From positions 1 through 62,431 of the forward strand of contig JAFGDV010000015.1 of the NCBI GenBank assembly GCA_016931955.1: DNA of 62,431 nucleotides, written 5' to 3'. Below are positions 43,010 through 53,307 of this stretch, one piece after another. A program made the position numbers and the translations under genes. The DNA comes from Candidatus Altarchaeota archaeon. GTDB taxonomy: Archaea > Altiarchaeota > Altiarchaeia > IMC4 > QMZM01. The notes under the pieces were generated by a model. That model searched no databases. It was not told where the DNA came from and saw nothing but the letters and a program-made list of their open reading frames with translations. How positions within the stretch are numbered: position 1 is the first letter of the stretch; each line of letters opens with the position of its first letter.

Positions 43010-45487
43010 CTAAAACCCCTCAATATAACACTCATTTGTAGGATCAATACCGTCCTCTCCATAATTGAACTGAACTATTACCCCAGTGTCTCCCCTGACG
43101 GTGCCGTCTGGGTAGACAACCAAATCCTGTAGGGCATTTATGAGCCTTCTCTGCATGTATCCGCTTCTCGCGGTTCTGATGGCTGTATCTACTAGGCTTT
43201 CTCTTCCCCCCATGGAATGGAAGAAGTATTCCGTCGGGGTTAAACCCATCTTGAAGCTTGAGGCGACAAAGCCGTTAGCCTCCGAAGAAACATCGCCTTT
43301 CTTGAAGTGCGGCAGTGTTCTTGCGTTGTAGCCCCTTTTTATCCTCTTCCCCCTCACAGCCTGCTGTCCTACGATGCCAGCCATCTGAGTCAGGTTGAGG
43401 AGGCTTCCCCGGGCACCTGACCTGGACATTATCAGCGACGATGTATGCCTAGAGTATTCTTCGGCGATTTCTCCGGCGGCATTTCTTACATGACTGAGTT
43501 CTGCCATGACCATATCCTCCAGGGTTTCTTCCATTGATTTTCCGGGGATTATCCTAAGTTCGCCTTTGTGGTATGATTGTACTAGTTCGTCGACCTTTGC
43601 TTTTGCCTTCTTTGTGATGTCCCTTATCTTCTTCAGGGCTTCCTCAGAGAGGTCTGAATCGTCTATGCCGACACTGAAGCCGTATTTCATTATTGCTCGG
43701 ATACTCAAGAGTGTTGACTTGTCGATGAACTCCCTTGAGACGTCGGAGCCGTATCGAGTGAAGAGCTTTTCAAGGAGGATCCCGCCAAGGCCTTCCTTGT
43801 CTATGACGCCGGAGACGAGTTTTCCCTTATCTATCTTGACGCGACTCTGTTTGCCCTTGTATTCCAGACTGAAATCCTTGGGCAGCATCAGACTGAAAAT
43901 CTCCTTTCCAGTGAACCTCTTCTTTCCTTTGGGAAGCTCTACTGTGTTCCTTGTGATGTCTAAGGCCTCCGCCCGGCTGAGCTCTACTTCATCCCTTGTT
44001 AGTAGCGTCATCCCTGTTACGTGATCCTGTCTGCCGCCGATTATTGGTTTTCCGTATCTTGGGGAGATAATGCATTCCTGGACCTTCATTAGGATATCTG
44101 CTTCAGCTATAGCCTCCTCTGATTGCGGAACATGTAGATTCATTTCGTCCCCGTCAAAGTCCGCATTGTAGGGGGCGCAGACTGCGGTGTTCAGTCTAAG
44201 TGTTTTTTCGGGCAGGACCCTGACGCGGTGGCACATCATCGAGATTCTGTGCAAAGAGGGCTGTCTGTTGAATATCACCACATCGCCGTCCTTCAGGTGT
44301 CTCTCCACTATGTCACCCTCTGTGACGGTTTTAGCTATCTCCTCCTTGTTCTCCTCCATGATCCTCTTCCTACCGATGGGTGTTATGACGTTGTGTGCTC
44401 CAGGATGGACGTGGGGGCCGTTCAGAACATACAGCCTAAGTTCCTCTATGTTCCTATCGTTGACCTCTTCTGGAACCGTGAGTTCCATGGCGATTATTTC
44501 GGGAACAGCGACCTCGTTTATGCTCAGATTTGGGTCTGGGCTGATGACGGTTCTCGCTGAAAAATTGACCCTCTTACCTGAGAGGTTCTTCCTGAACCTG
44601 CCCTCCTTGCTTTTGAGTCTCTGGGCTATCGTCTTCAGGGGTCTGCCAGATCTGTGTCTGGCAGGTGGGATCCCGGTTATTCCGTTATCAAAATAGGTTG
44701 CAACATGGTACTGTAGTAGATCCCATAGATCCTCTATGATGAGCTGTGGTGCGCCTGAGTTTATGTTTTCCTCAAGTCTCTGGTTTATCCTCAGGATGTC
44801 GACCAGTTTATGCGTTAAGTCATCTTCGCTTCTGTCGCTTGACTCCAGTGTTATTGATGGTCTAGTGGTTATGGGCAGAACCGGTATGGATGAGAGGATC
44901 AGCCAGTCCGGCCTCACCTTAAGGCCTAGATACCGGAGATCTTCGTCATTTATCTTCTCGAACCTTTCTCGTATGTCTGTAACCAGCAGATTGTTCTCGC
45001 CCTCGTAGTAGGAGTAGGGTCTTACGAACTTTATCTTAACCTGTTTTTCTCCGCAGTGTGGGCACTTCCCTTCGGATTCGCTCACCTTTTGTGCGTTCTC
45101 CCATATGGCATTGGATTCTGTAGGCGTTATGTTCTCCAACTTGTAGCTATCAAGTTCTTCTTTTTGTATGAGGATTCTGCCACATACCCGGCAGGTCATC
45201 TTAAGAAGTAGGTAGACCTCCCTTGCGTAACCCACGTGGATGACGGGCCTTGTCAGTTCCACGTGACCGAAATGCCCCTGGCATTCACCGAGGCGCCCTC
45301 CACATGTTTTACACTTGATGCCCGGGTCTATGACTCCTAGGCGTGGATCCATGAGACCGCCTTCGATAGGGTAGCCGTCTTCATCGTAGGTATTTGGGGT
45401 GTAGATCTTAGCAGCCGATAGTTTCTGTATCATCTTCGATGAAAACAACCTGAATTCTATTTTGTCTATCTTCTTTCTTACAGCCAT
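43010..45487 (-). CDS. rpoA1: RNA polymerase subunit A' (Rpo1N)
   Basis: The 825-residue product holds the active-site motif YNADFDGDEMNLHVP (three Asp that bind magnesium) near residue 445, and the N-terminal zinc motifs (CKTCGGRLGECQGHFGH and CRVCGRI). It is a little shorter than the typical 870-900 of archaea. It lies 15 bases after rpoB. Confidence 0.97.
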   Translation of the reverse strand: MAVRKKIDKIEFRLFSSKMIQKLSAAKIYTPNTYDEDGYPIEGGLMDPRLGVIDPGIKCKTCGGRLGECQGHFGHVELTRPVIHVGYAREVYLLLKMTCRVCGRILIQKEELDSYKLENITPTESNAIWENAQKVSESEGKCPHCGEKQVKIKFVRPYSYYEGENNLLVTDIRERFEKINDEDLRYLGLKVRPDWLILSSIPVLPITTRPSITLESSDRSEDDLTHKLVDILRINQRLEENINSGAPQLIIEDLWDLLQYHVATYFDNGITGIPPARHRSGRPLKTIAQRLKSKEGRFRKNLSGKRVNFSARTVISPDPNLSINEVAVPEIIAMELTVPEEVNDRNIEELRLYVLNGPHVHPGAHNVITPIGRKRIMEENKEEIAKTVTEGDIVERHLKDGDVVIFNRQPSLHRISMMCHRVRVLPEKTLRLNTAVCAPYNADFDGDEMNLHVPQSEEAIAEADILMKVQECIISPRYGKPIIGGRQDHVTGMTLLTRDEVELSRAEALDITRNTVELPKGKKRFTGKEIFSLMLPKDFSLEYKGKQSRVKIDKGKLVSGVIDKEGLGGILLEKLFTRYGSDVSREFIDKSTLLSIRAIMKYGFSVGIDDSDLSEEALKKIRDITKKAKAKVDELVQSYHKGELRIIPGKSMEETLEDMVMAELSHVRNAAGEIAEEYSRHTSSLIMSRSGARGSLLNLTQMAGIVGQQAVRGKRIKRGYNARTLPHFKKGDVSSEANGFVASSFKMGLTPTEYFFHSMGGRESLVDTAIRTARSGYMQRRLINALQDLVVYPDGTVRGDTGVIVQFNYGEDGIDPTNECYIEGF

Positions 45488-45502
45488 TTTATTCTCCTGA
45501 TC

Positions 45503-48500
45503 TTAAGCCCTGTCACTGAGCAGCAGCTTGGGGTAGATGCACATACCCATCAATTCATTCAACAACAGCTTGAATGCGTAGGCAATCTCTACCGGGTAGG
45601 TTTCTACTTCGCCGCAGATTGGGCAGTACATCTGTTCTTTCTCTAAATCGCGTATTGCTACGAGACCGCATTTTGAGCATACTGGAACGATGATCTTATC
45701 CGATTCATCAAGTAGCCTGTCCTTTAGCATCATCGAAGCTCCATGAGCTATCAAACAGTCCCTTTCCATCTCTCCAAAGCGTAGCCCTCCTTCCCGCGCC
45801 CTCCCTTCTGTCGGCTGTCTCGTCAGCATCTGCACTGGGCCGCGGCTCCTTGCGTGAATCTTGTTCGCCACCATGTGGTGCAGTTTTTGGTAGTATATCC
45901 CGCCAATGAATATTTCGGCATCGTATTTCTTTCCGCTCACGCCGTCATACATTACCTCTTTGCCTTTGTCATCGAAGTTGAACTCCTTCAGAATCGCCCT
46001 CAGGCTTTCTTCCCTGTCGTTGTCGAAGGCTGTTGAGTCCACCAGCCTACCAGTTAATGAAGCAGCCTTTCCGCCTATCATCTCCAAAACGTGGCCGATG
46101 GTCATTCTCGATGGGATTGCGTGCGGGTTTATTATAAGGTCAGGAACTATGCCGTCTTTGGTGAAAGGCATATCCTCATGGGCCACAATCAGACCTACAA
46201 CGCCTTTCTGTCCGTGCCTGGATGAGAACTTGTCTCCTAACTCTGGAATCCTCTGGCTTCTCACCCTGACCTTAGCCAGCTTGTTCTTTTCCAAGGTCTC
46301 TGATAAGACAACGCTGTCAACGGTTCCGGACTCCATATGCCTGACCGTTGTTGAGTTCTCTCTCCTCTTTTCCTCCACTATGCCGTATGGGCCGATCTCT
46401 TCCAAGAACCGTGGGGGTGAGGTCTTACCTATCAAGACCTCGTCTGTGTTGATGTCTGTTTCAGGGTATATCAAGCCGTCTTCATCAAGTTTGGAGTATG
46501 TTTCCTCTGACTGATAGCCTTCAACGCCCTCGTTGGGTTTTTCGAACTTGTCTTTCTGGCCTGATGGGTAACCCCTCTCCTCGGCACAATATGTTCTGTA
46601 AAACGTTGATCTTCCAAGACCCCTCTCGATTGAGCTCTTATTAAGGACGATTGCATCCTCCATGTTATAGCCTTCATAACTCATGATAGCGACAATAAAG
46701 TTCTGACCTGCGGGTCTCCTCCCGTAATTAATACATTCTGTTATGCCTGTCCTCACCAAAGGGGTCTGCGGATAGTGCAGTATGTTAGCCCGGCTATCAA
46801 ATCTTGAATGATAGTTTGATGCATATATGCCTAGGGACTGTTTTGCCATGGAAGCAGCCATCGTCACCCTTGGGGATGAGTTGTGTTCCGGGTAGGGGGC
46901 GAAGCTGGATGCGACCCCCAGGATCAGTGCAGGCGAGACCTCACAGTGTGTATGCTCTTTATTTATGTCTTCCTGTTGCACTGCAATAAATGAGTTCTCT
47001 TCCTCTTCCGCGTCAATATACTCTACAACCCCATCTTTGATGAGGTCGTCCCATGTTGTCTTTCCTTCCCTCAGTTCTCTGACGTGTTTTTCAGTTAACT
47101 TTGATCCTCCATCTTCGACAACGATTATTGGTCTGAGGACTCTCCCCTTGTCAGTGTAGATCTGTATCTCGTTGTTTTCTTCTCTGTAGCTTATTGAGGC
47201 AGACGGGTCTATGTGTCCATCCCTCCTAATCTTCCGCAGTCTCTGGACCAGAAGCTCTGGTTGTGAGTGCCTTCCAATCAATCTGCCGTTGAGGTTAACG
47301 TAGACGTCTTTTCTCTTGCCGCCCTGTTCCAAGACCCTGAATTCATGGAGGTATTTTTCTATAGGTGCTTCGTCGACGTCATGTGATATTCTCACACCTA
47401 CCGCCAAATTTTTGACCAGACCGCAGTTCTGACCCTCAGGTGTCTCATTTGGGCATATCCTACCCCACTGCGTCGCGTGCAGGTCTCGTGCTTCGAAGTG
47501 GGGATGGCTTCTGCTAAGCAGAGAAGATACCCTCCGCCTGTGTGCGATCGAGCTTAAGTAGTTCGTTCTGTCAAGTACCTGACTTACGCCGCTTCTGCCG
47601 CCAGTCCAGTTTCCAGTTGCAAGAGCATAGCAGATACTCTCCGTTAGGTTGTTGCTCCTGACAGCAGTCCTTATGTTAACCTGTCTGTGTCGCGCGTTCT
47701 GTTTCTCCAACTGGTATTTTATGTCCCTAGCAATCTTGTTGAAGCTGACTCTGAAGAGTTCTTGCATTAGGTCCCCAGCAAGCCTTAGCCTCTTATTCGA
47801 GTAATGGTCTTTGTCATCCTGCTCACGCTTACCGTATGCTAACTCGAGCACTTTTCTCGCCATAATCCCCAGGTAGATCCCCTTGGATCGTCTGTCTTTT
47901 TCCGTGTTCCCTATGTGCGGCAGTAGGAAGTTGTTTATGACCTGGTTTGCCCTAGTGGCCTGATATTGTTTAGCGTGTCCTGCACCCGCCCTCTTGCCAA
48001 GGTAGTCGAATGCGTCGTCTTGGCTCATGCTTTTTAGTTCCAGGTTCATCAGGATCTCCAGCTTAGAGTCTTCGTCGTCGAATAAGTCAAGGATTTCTTC
48101 ATCTGTTAGACCCAGAGCCTTCATCAGGATCGTGAGAGAAATCTTGTTCGGTATCCCTGGGAAAGTGACATACAACGTTCCAGTGCTTCCGCCCTCTACA
48201 TATTCTACGGTAATCCTCGACCGGAAGCCCTGTCTCACAGAGAAGACCTTCGCTATTATCACGTCTTTTCCTGCCACATTCTCCATAGTTGTGACTATCC
48301 TATTAGGTGCCAGGTCTTCGACAATGATCAGTGATCTCTCTGTCCCGTTTATGATGAAGTAGCCCCCTAGGTCTAGAGGATCCTCATTGTTTTTTGTTAA
48401 TTCTCCGTCTGAGAGACCGTAGAGAAGGCAGCGTTTGGATCTCAGCATTATTGGGAGGTGGCCTATCTCCACCTCCACTGATTCCCCGTTTTCTATGAAC

Positions 48501-48766
48501 TCTAGCAGAATGGGGGCGGAGTAGGTTAGATTCCTTAGTGAGCATTCGAAAGGGTATCTGCTTTCTGGGCTCTGTCCTGATTCGTTAACTACAGGGGCAT
48601 CAACCCTTATCTTCCCCAGCTCTAGGCTGTAGCCTTCTACGTCTACCTCTATCTCCCCTCTTTCGTCGATGACCTCCTGCAGGCCTTTTTCGAGCAGCCA
48701 GTTGAAGGATTCTATCTGAAAGTTTATTAAGTCCCCTGTCTTGATGAAGTCTTTTAGTTGAATCAA
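45503..48766 (-). CDS. rpoB: RNA polymerase subunit B, unsplit
   Basis: The 1087-residue product is the whole second-largest subunit in one chain; in most methanogens and haloarchaea it is split into B' and B''. GDKFSSRHGQKGVVG and the C-terminal zinc site (CSKCGLVAIRDL...CPICGE) are typical. It lies 4 bases after rpoH. Confidence 0.98.
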   Translation of the reverse strand: MIQLKDFIKTGDLINFQIESFNWLLEKGLQEVIDERGEIEVDVEGYSLELGKIRVDAPVVNESGQSPESRYPFECSLRNLTYSAPILLEFIENGESVEVEIGHLPIMLRSKRCLLYGLSDGELTKNNEDPLDLGGYFIINGTERSLIIVEDLAPNRIVTTMENVAGKDVIIAKVFSVRQGFRSRITVEYVEGGSTGTLYVTFPGIPNKISLTILMKALGLTDEEILDLFDDEDSKLEILMNLELKSMSQDDAFDYLGKRAGAGHAKQYQATRANQVINNFLLPHIGNTEKDRRSKGIYLGIMARKVLELAYGKREQDDKDHYSNKRLRLAGDLMQELFRVSFNKIARDIKYQLEKQNARHRQVNIRTAVRSNNLTESICYALATGNWTGGRSGVSQVLDRTNYLSSIAHRRRVSSLLSRSHPHFEARDLHATQWGRICPNETPEGQNCGLVKNLAVGVRISHDVDEAPIEKYLHEFRVLEQGGKRKDVYVNLNGRLIGRHSQPELLVQRLRKIRRDGHIDPSASISYREENNEIQIYTDKGRVLRPIIVVEDGGSKLTEKHVRELREGKTTWDDLIKDGVVEYIDAEEEENSFIAVQQEDINKEHTHCEVSPALILGVASSFAPYPEHNSSPRVTMAASMAKQSLGIYASNYHSRFDSRANILHYPQTPLVRTGITECINYGRRPAGQNFIVAIMSYEGYNMEDAIVLNKSSIERGLGRSTFYRTYCAEERGYPSGQKDKFEKPNEGVEGYQSEETYSKLDEDGLIYPETDINTDEVLIGKTSPPRFLEEIGPYGIVEEKRRENSTTVRHMESGTVDSVVLSETLEKNKLAKVRVRSQRIPELGDKFSSRHGQKGVVGLIVAHEDMPFTKDGIVPDLIINPHAIPSRMTIGHVLEMIGGKAASLTGRLVDSTAFDNDREESLRAILKEFNFDDKGKEVMYDGVSGKKYDAEIFIGGIYYQKLHHMVANKIHARSRGPVQMLTRQPTEGRAREGGLRFGEMERDCLIAHGASMMLKDRLLDESDKIIVPVCSKCGLVAIRDLEKEQMYCPICGEVETYPVEIAYAFKLLLNELMGMCIYPKLLLSDRA

Positions 48767-48770
48767 TTTA

Positions 48771-49004
48771 TCACCCTTCTATCACAAGTCTATAATAGAA
48801 AGCATTCCCAGCAGTTGGGCTTATCCTCGTTATCCCTACTATGTCTCCAACCTTTGGGTTTAGTTCCCTTATTGCGGGGTCGCTTTTTAACATCCTAGGC
48901 AGCTCGTTGGGGGTTATGTTATAGAATTTAAGTATCTTCTCAGACTTTTTTTCGTCTAAGATTTCGTGTTTAGGTACAAGAGCGTTCTTCAATTTCGACC
49001 CCAA
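48771..49004 (-). CDS. rpoH: RNA polymerase subunit H (Rpo5)
   Basis: The 77-residue product matches the C-terminal domain of eukaryotic RPB5 (VPKHEILDEKKSEKILKFYNI, PRMLKSDPAIRELNPKVGD). The start is TTG 49002-49004; no ATG fits. A TATA-like ATATATTAAG at about 49017-49026 lies close to the start. It is the first gene of the polymerase operon. Confidence 0.93.
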   Translation of the reverse strand: MGSKLKNALVPKHEILDEKKSEKILKFYNITPNELPRMLKSDPAIRELNPKVGDIVGITRISPTAGNAFYYRLVIEG

Positions 49005-49060
49005 AGAAAGTAGTAACTTAATATATCTACTTTTTCCTTTAAAAATGGGGATTCAATATA

Positions 49061-49966
49061 TCAACCCATGTAAAAATGCCTTATTACGTCGCTTGTCGTC
49101 ACTATCCCCTCTATCTTGTTGTTTTTTATAACAGGGAATCCTCCAATCCCAGTTTCTTTCACGAGTTTTGGTACGAGGGCGAGGTCGTCTTCAGGTTTCA
49201 GGGTTATGACCTTTTTCTTCATTATGTCCTCAACCCGTGTTTTGCTTAATACCTCCTCAGCATTTACGCCCTTGAATTCCCCGTAGCCAAGGAACCTAAG
49301 AACATCGAAGACAGTGATTATGCCGATAAGCTCGTCTTCTCGTACAACAGGTAGTCTCCTCAACCTGTTTCTTACCATTATCTTTGAGACGTCAGAGATC
49401 ATCATGCCTGGAGAGGAGGTTATGCATTTCCGGCTCATAGCCTCTTTAACCGATAAACCAAATGCGTCTGAGATCGGTAGAACATCCCTTTCCGTGACAA
49501 TGGCGATAACTTTCTTTGCCTCTAAGTCTTCTACTATGGGAATAGATGATGTCTTCTTCTTGATTATTATCTTTATGACATCATCTATTGAAGCCTTTTT
49601 GTCTACGTAAGCCGGATTCGGGTTCATTATCTTGCTTATTGGGCAGTTTATAGCCGAGAGAAAATTCCCATTGTAATCCTTCAGTATGATGTTGTATTTT
49701 TCCCCCCCACCCAAGAAGTCGAGTATGTCTATTGCTACAGCCATACCCTCTAACCTGTTCGTCCCCGCATCCGTTATAGGGATCCTCCTGAAGTCGTGTT
49801 CCTCCATCAGCTTGGCGACATTCCTTATCGAATTCAGTGGATGAGTCGTTACCACATTCTTTTCCGCTATGACAATAACGTTCCCTTCCCGCTCCGCCAT
49901 GTGCGATTTAAACTCCCTGGGTCCGCGGTCTCCTGATTTTCCTATATCAGATTTTCCAATAGTCAT
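49061..49966 (-). CDS. Protein with four CBS domains
   Basis: The 301-residue product has four CBS motifs in two pairs (about 25-80, 100-155, 160-220 and 235-300), e.g. HDFRRIPITDAG, TSSIPIVEDLEA, RLRRLPVVREDE, GGFPVIKNNKIEG. CBS pairs bind adenine nucleotides such as AMP, ATP or AdoMet. No enzyme domain is attached. It is the last gene of the operon that makes deazaguanine precursors and may sense energy or AdoMet state, which is inference only. Confidence 0.88.
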   Translation of the reverse strand: MTIGKSDIGKSGDRGPREFKSHMAEREGNVIVIAEKNVVTTHPLNSIRNVAKLMEEHDFRRIPITDAGTNRLEGMAVAIDILDFLGGGEKYNIILKDYNGNFLSAINCPISKIMNPNPAYVDKKASIDDVIKIIIKKKTSSIPIVEDLEAKKVIAIVTERDVLPISDAFGLSVKEAMSRKCITSSPGMMISDVSKIMVRNRLRRLPVVREDELIGIITVFDVLRFLGYGEFKGVNAEEVLSKTRVEDIMKKKVITLKPEDDLALVPKLVKETGIGGFPVIKNNKIEGIVTTSDVIRHFYMG

Positions 49967-49976
49967 TTTATCTCAG

Positions 49977-50735
49977 TTATTCTCCATGAACTATACTGCA
50001 GACCTTCTTTACCATAGAAACCCGGTCCTTTGCCTGGAATATGTTTCTCCCGATGGATACGCCTTGGGCTCCGCAGTCCATGGCGTCCTCTATCATCTTG
50101 AACAGGTCTGCTTCGCTCTCTATCTTGGGTCCGCCTGCGATCACTATTGGCACAGGGCATCCGTCTATTACCTCCTTGAAGCTTTTCTTGTCTCCGGTGT
50201 AGACGGTCTTTATTATGTCCGCCCCAAGTTCTGCGCCTATTCTTGCGACGTGTTTCACGTACTTTACGTCGTGTTCGTTTTCCACCTTCTTTCCGCGGGC
50301 GTACATCATAGCTAACAATGGCATGCCGTATTCGTCGCATTCTGCGGCTAACATACCTAGATTGTGTAACATCTCTGGTTCGTTTCCAGCCCCCACATTA
50401 ACGTGAACCGATACTGCATCAGCTCCTAGGCGGATTGCTTCTTTTATTGAGGTAACCTGCACTTTCGCGTTAGGGTCTGGTGCCAGCGTCGTTCCACCAG
50501 AGAGGTGTATTATCAACCCAATATCCCGTCCGTAACCCCTGTGACCCGCCCCCACGATGCCTTTATGCATAAGAACTGCGTCGGCCCCACCCTCTGCGAT
50601 GTCACTGATTGTCTCAACCATGTCCTCCAACCCTGAAATAGGGCCAACAGAGACTCCATGGTCCACTGGGACGATCACGGTCTTCTTCGACTTCCGGTCG
50701 AAGATCCTTTCCATTCTTATTCTCTTACCTATCAT
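49977..50735 (-). CDS. aroA': ADH synthase of the archaeal aromatic pathway
   Basis: The product is 252 residues. A DhnA-type class I aldolase barrel ([32 protein letters not shown] with the Schiff-base Lys, VIAGGPK). It best fits 2-amino-3,7-dideoxy-D-threo-hept-6-ulosonate synthase, the first step to dehydroquinate in archaea without DAHP synthase. A fructose-bisphosphate aldolase role is the alternative. The partner AroB' is not in the window. Confidence 0.85.
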   Translation of the reverse strand: MIGKRIRMERIFDRKSKKTVIVPVDHGVSVGPISGLEDMVETISDIAEGGADAVLMHKGIVGAGHRGYGRDIGLIIHLSGGTTLAPDPNAKVQVTSIKEAIRLGADAVSVHVNVGAGNEPEMLHNLGMLAAECDEYGMPLLAMMYARGKKVENEHDVKYVKHVARIGAELGADIIKTVYTGDKKSFKEVIDGCPVPIVIAGGPKIESEADLFKMIEDAMDCGAQGVSIGRNIFQAKDRVSMVKKVCSIVHGE

Positions 50736-50784
50736 TGCGTCAAATACTTGGAAACAGGGACATAAAAAACACCCTCTTTAGGTA

Positions 50785-51570
50785 TTATACCCTGCAGCTC
50801 CCTTCCGCTATCACATTGTGCCTGTGTATCGATTCCTCAGAGATGGTCTTCACCCTGATCTTTACGTTCTTGAATCTTTTCTTGGCGTTGTTCAATATGC
50901 CCCTGGTCACGTCTTCCACGAATCTGGGGTTCTCATACATTTCTCTGACAACCTGTTTCTCGTCCTCTGCCTTCAGGATGGTGTAGACCCTTGAGGGGAA
51001 CGCATCCTCCACGCACTCTATCATGTCTTCCAGGTCTATTTCATTCCCGTAGTCCGTCTCTATCTCGAGTATTCCAATGGCTCTCTGGATGTGAGTTTTT
51101 CCCTCGCATTTGTTCATGGCGTGGGGGCATACAGTGTTTCCAAAGACCTCCACCAGCAGCCTCTTGGTGTAGACGCCTTTGTCTGATGAAACCGTTACCT
51201 CTACGCCGTAGGTCTCCATGGTTGTTTTCCCGGTCACCGGCGTCTTCTTAGGCACAACTAGTTCGGTCTTCATCGTGATCTCAGCGTGATTGAATGAGTG
51301 TTTTCCCTTCAGTTTCTCTAGTATGTTTTTTTCTATTTCCTCCAGTGAGCCGTGCCGTATCTCAACCTCCTCTTCAATGCACTCTGTGATGGATTCAACG
51401 AGTCGGCTCATGTGCACTCCTTTTCTTTCCTTGTCCAGGTCCAGGGTCAGCTCTATCTCTGGAACGAAATTATAGCGTCGGCCCTTCCAGTTGGTCATAA
51501 CAATCGTTTTCAGACCTGTCACACCTACTCGTCCAAGCCTTTCCATGATCTCAGGCTTCTTGTCTTGCAT
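50785..51570 (-). CDS. mptA: GTP cyclohydrolase MptA/FolE2 type
   Basis: The 261-residue product belongs to COG1469, with the metal-binding stretch GNTVCPHAMN (Cys near residue 148) and HSFNHAEITMKTEL. It opens the ring of GTP to give 7,8-dihydroneopterin cyclic phosphate in archaea, or dihydroneopterin triphosphate, the first step to both methanopterin and preQ0. Its place next to queE, queC and queD points to preQ0/archaeosine, but one enzyme may feed both. It lies 1 base after queE. Confidence 0.92.
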   Translation of the reverse strand: MQDKKPEIMERLGRVGVTGLKTIVMTNWKGRRYNFVPEIELTLDLDKERKGVHMSRLVESITECIEEEVEIRHGSLEEIEKNILEKLKGKHSFNHAEITMKTELVVPKKTPVTGKTTMETYGVEVTVSSDKGVYTKRLLVEVFGNTVCPHAMNKCEGKTHIQRAIGILEIETDYGNEIDLEDMIECVEDAFPSRVYTILKAEDEKQVVREMYENPRFVEDVTRGILNNAKKRFKNVKIRVKTISEESIHRHNVIAEGSCRV

Positions 51571-51571
51571 T

Positions 51572-52186
51572 CTACTTCACTCCAAGGATCTTATGGATTT
51601 GAGGAATAACCCGCACATTCTCAGGTATCTTTTCCATAACCATCCTATAGTCGAGCTTATCCATGACGCTGTATTCCGGCTGCAGGATCCAGTTCGGGTA
51701 CTTTTCATCATAAACTGACTGGAAGAAATCCAGGTCCCTTTCATCTTGTACTATGATCTTCAGCTGACTCTTCCCCGGGTTTCTCAGACAGTATCCTATT
51801 GTCATTGGATCCCATTCGGCGTTCCCGCTCGAAGGCGGCTTAATATCGGCTGAAACAAAGTCGGAGTTCTCCAATACATTTTCATCATATATTGTAGAGT
51901 TCGTCTCCAGGTGGACCTTGAATCCATTCTTGTGTAGCCCCTTGATCAGTTCTTCCAGGCCTTCCTCCAGCATCGGCTCTCCTCCAGTCAGAGACACCCA
52001 AGACCATCTTCTGTCCAGTTTTTTCAGGATCTCCCCTATAGCTGTCTTTTTTCCTTCGCCGAAGTCTGTGTCGCACCATTTACAGTTCAGGTTGCATCTG
52101 CAGAACCTGATGAAGTTCATCGGTTTCCCCACGAGGAGTCCTTCCCCCTGTATTGAGCTGAAGACTTCATCTATCAAGTACATCAT
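51572..52186 (-). CDS. queE: 7-carboxy-7-deazaguanine synthase
   Basis: The 204-residue radical SAM enzyme has CNLNCKWCDTDFG (CxxxCxxC) near residue 31 and begins EVFSSIQGEGLLVGKPMNFIR, the usual QueE start. It makes CDG from carboxytetrahydropterin. The start overlaps the glycosyltransferase gene by four bases. Confidence 0.93.
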   Translation of the reverse strand: MMYLIDEVFSSIQGEGLLVGKPMNFIRFCRCNLNCKWCDTDFGEGKKTAIGEILKKLDRRWSWVSLTGGEPMLEEGLEELIKGLHKNGFKVHLETNSTIYDENVLENSDFVSADIKPPSSGNAEWDPMTIGYCLRNPGKSQLKIIVQDERDLDFFQSVYDEKYPNWILQPEYSVMDKLDYRMVMEKIPENVRVIPQIHKILGVK

Positions 52187-53307
52187 TTTTTTGCCAGCTC
52201 CTCCGCTTTCTCAACGACCTTTTTGGTGCCGTCCATTCTGTTCGAGAAATCCTTCATCGTTGAGCAGTTTTTCTTGAATTTCATCGACTCTTTGATACAT
52301 TCTGCTATCATATATGGTGGCGTGAAATAGCTGAGGTGCATTCCAACGCCGAGCTTCCGCACAATCTCCGCGTTATTCTGCTGCTCTGAGTGGAACATGT
52401 CGGGGAAAGACAGGATCGGTTTGCCGAAGCTCAAACACTCCATGATAGTGCTGTGGCCGCCTGGGGCTATTATCACGTCGGATCCTTTTATGTATGGGAA
52501 CACATTATTCATATAATCTATGACGTTCACGTTGTCTTTCACCTCATCTTTCAGCCCTTCTGAGTCCACATTCGGACCGCACACGAGGGTGAAATTAAAG
52601 CCTTCCATCATCTCAGCTGCATGGATCACGTTATGGAGTAGCCGTTCCCGGTATCCGAATCCGCCGACTAGGGAGAATATGTGCGGCTTAGCCAGCTTTG
52701 TCGCTTTAACTTCGTCGTATCTTTTTCTCACTAAGGGGCCGACGAATTCCACCTTGTCGAGGATTTCAGGCTTCAAGGGAATGTTTTTTTCGCAGACTGT
52801 GTAGGGCGGCGGGAAATCTGGGATGATGATGTTGTCGATATAGCGATAAATGATGTCTTCGAATTTTTTAACGAATTTACCGATTAATGCTATATCTATT
52901 CCGCGATTCCGGAAGAACGTGCTCGGATCCGTCTGGTTTAGTATAAAAAGTAACGGTGTCCTGTTCATCTTGGCTGCTATGGCGCCCAGGAAATAGCTGT
53001 CTGATATTACCACCTCAGGTTTTTCTTTCTTCACTAGGTTGAAGACCCTAGGATAGGCTAATGGATCCATCCCCTTCAGTGTTTCTTCGATGGATTTTCT
53101 CATGCTCAGTGACCCTGATTTTCCCACCAATTTGATCTCTGACGGTATTTCCTGCACCGTGAATCCATTCCCCTCTATGTGTTTTTTTGAGTATCCGTAG
53201 GCGCAGAACACTGCCTCGTGTCCTTCCTTCAGAAGTCTTTCTCCTACTGCCAGGCACCTGCTCGTGTGTCCTAAGCCTTCTCCGCACATGAATATCTGAG
53301 CCTTCAT
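52183..53307 (-). CDS. GT-B glycosyltransferase inside the preQ0 operon
   Basis: The 374-residue product has two Rossmann-like domains of the MurG/GT28 type: GEGLGHTSRCLAVGERL at the start, and SDVIIAPGGHSTIMECLSFGKPILSFPD (about 280-307), the nucleotide-sugar site. It overlaps queC and queE by four bases on each side, so it is made along with them. None of the preQ0 steps needs a sugar. The acceptor could be a lipid or tRNA, or the gene may be there by chance. Confidence 0.85.
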   Translation of the reverse strand: MKAQIFMCGEGLGHTSRCLAVGERLLKEGHEAVFCAYGYSKKHIEGNGFTVQEIPSEIKLVGKSGSLSMRKSIEETLKGMDPLAYPRVFNLVKKEKPEVVISDSYFLGAIAAKMNRTPLLFILNQTDPSTFFRNRGIDIALIGKFVKKFEDIIYRYIDNIIIPDFPPPYTVCEKNIPLKPEILDKVEFVGPLVRKRYDEVKATKLAKPHIFSLVGGFGYRERLLHNVIHAAEMMEGFNFTLVCGPNVDSEGLKDEVKDNVNVIDYMNNVFPYIKGSDVIIAPGGHSTIMECLSFGKPILSFPDMFHSEQQNNAEIVRKLGVGMHLSYFTPPYMIAECIKESMKFKKNCSTMKDFSNRMDGTKKVVEKAEELAKK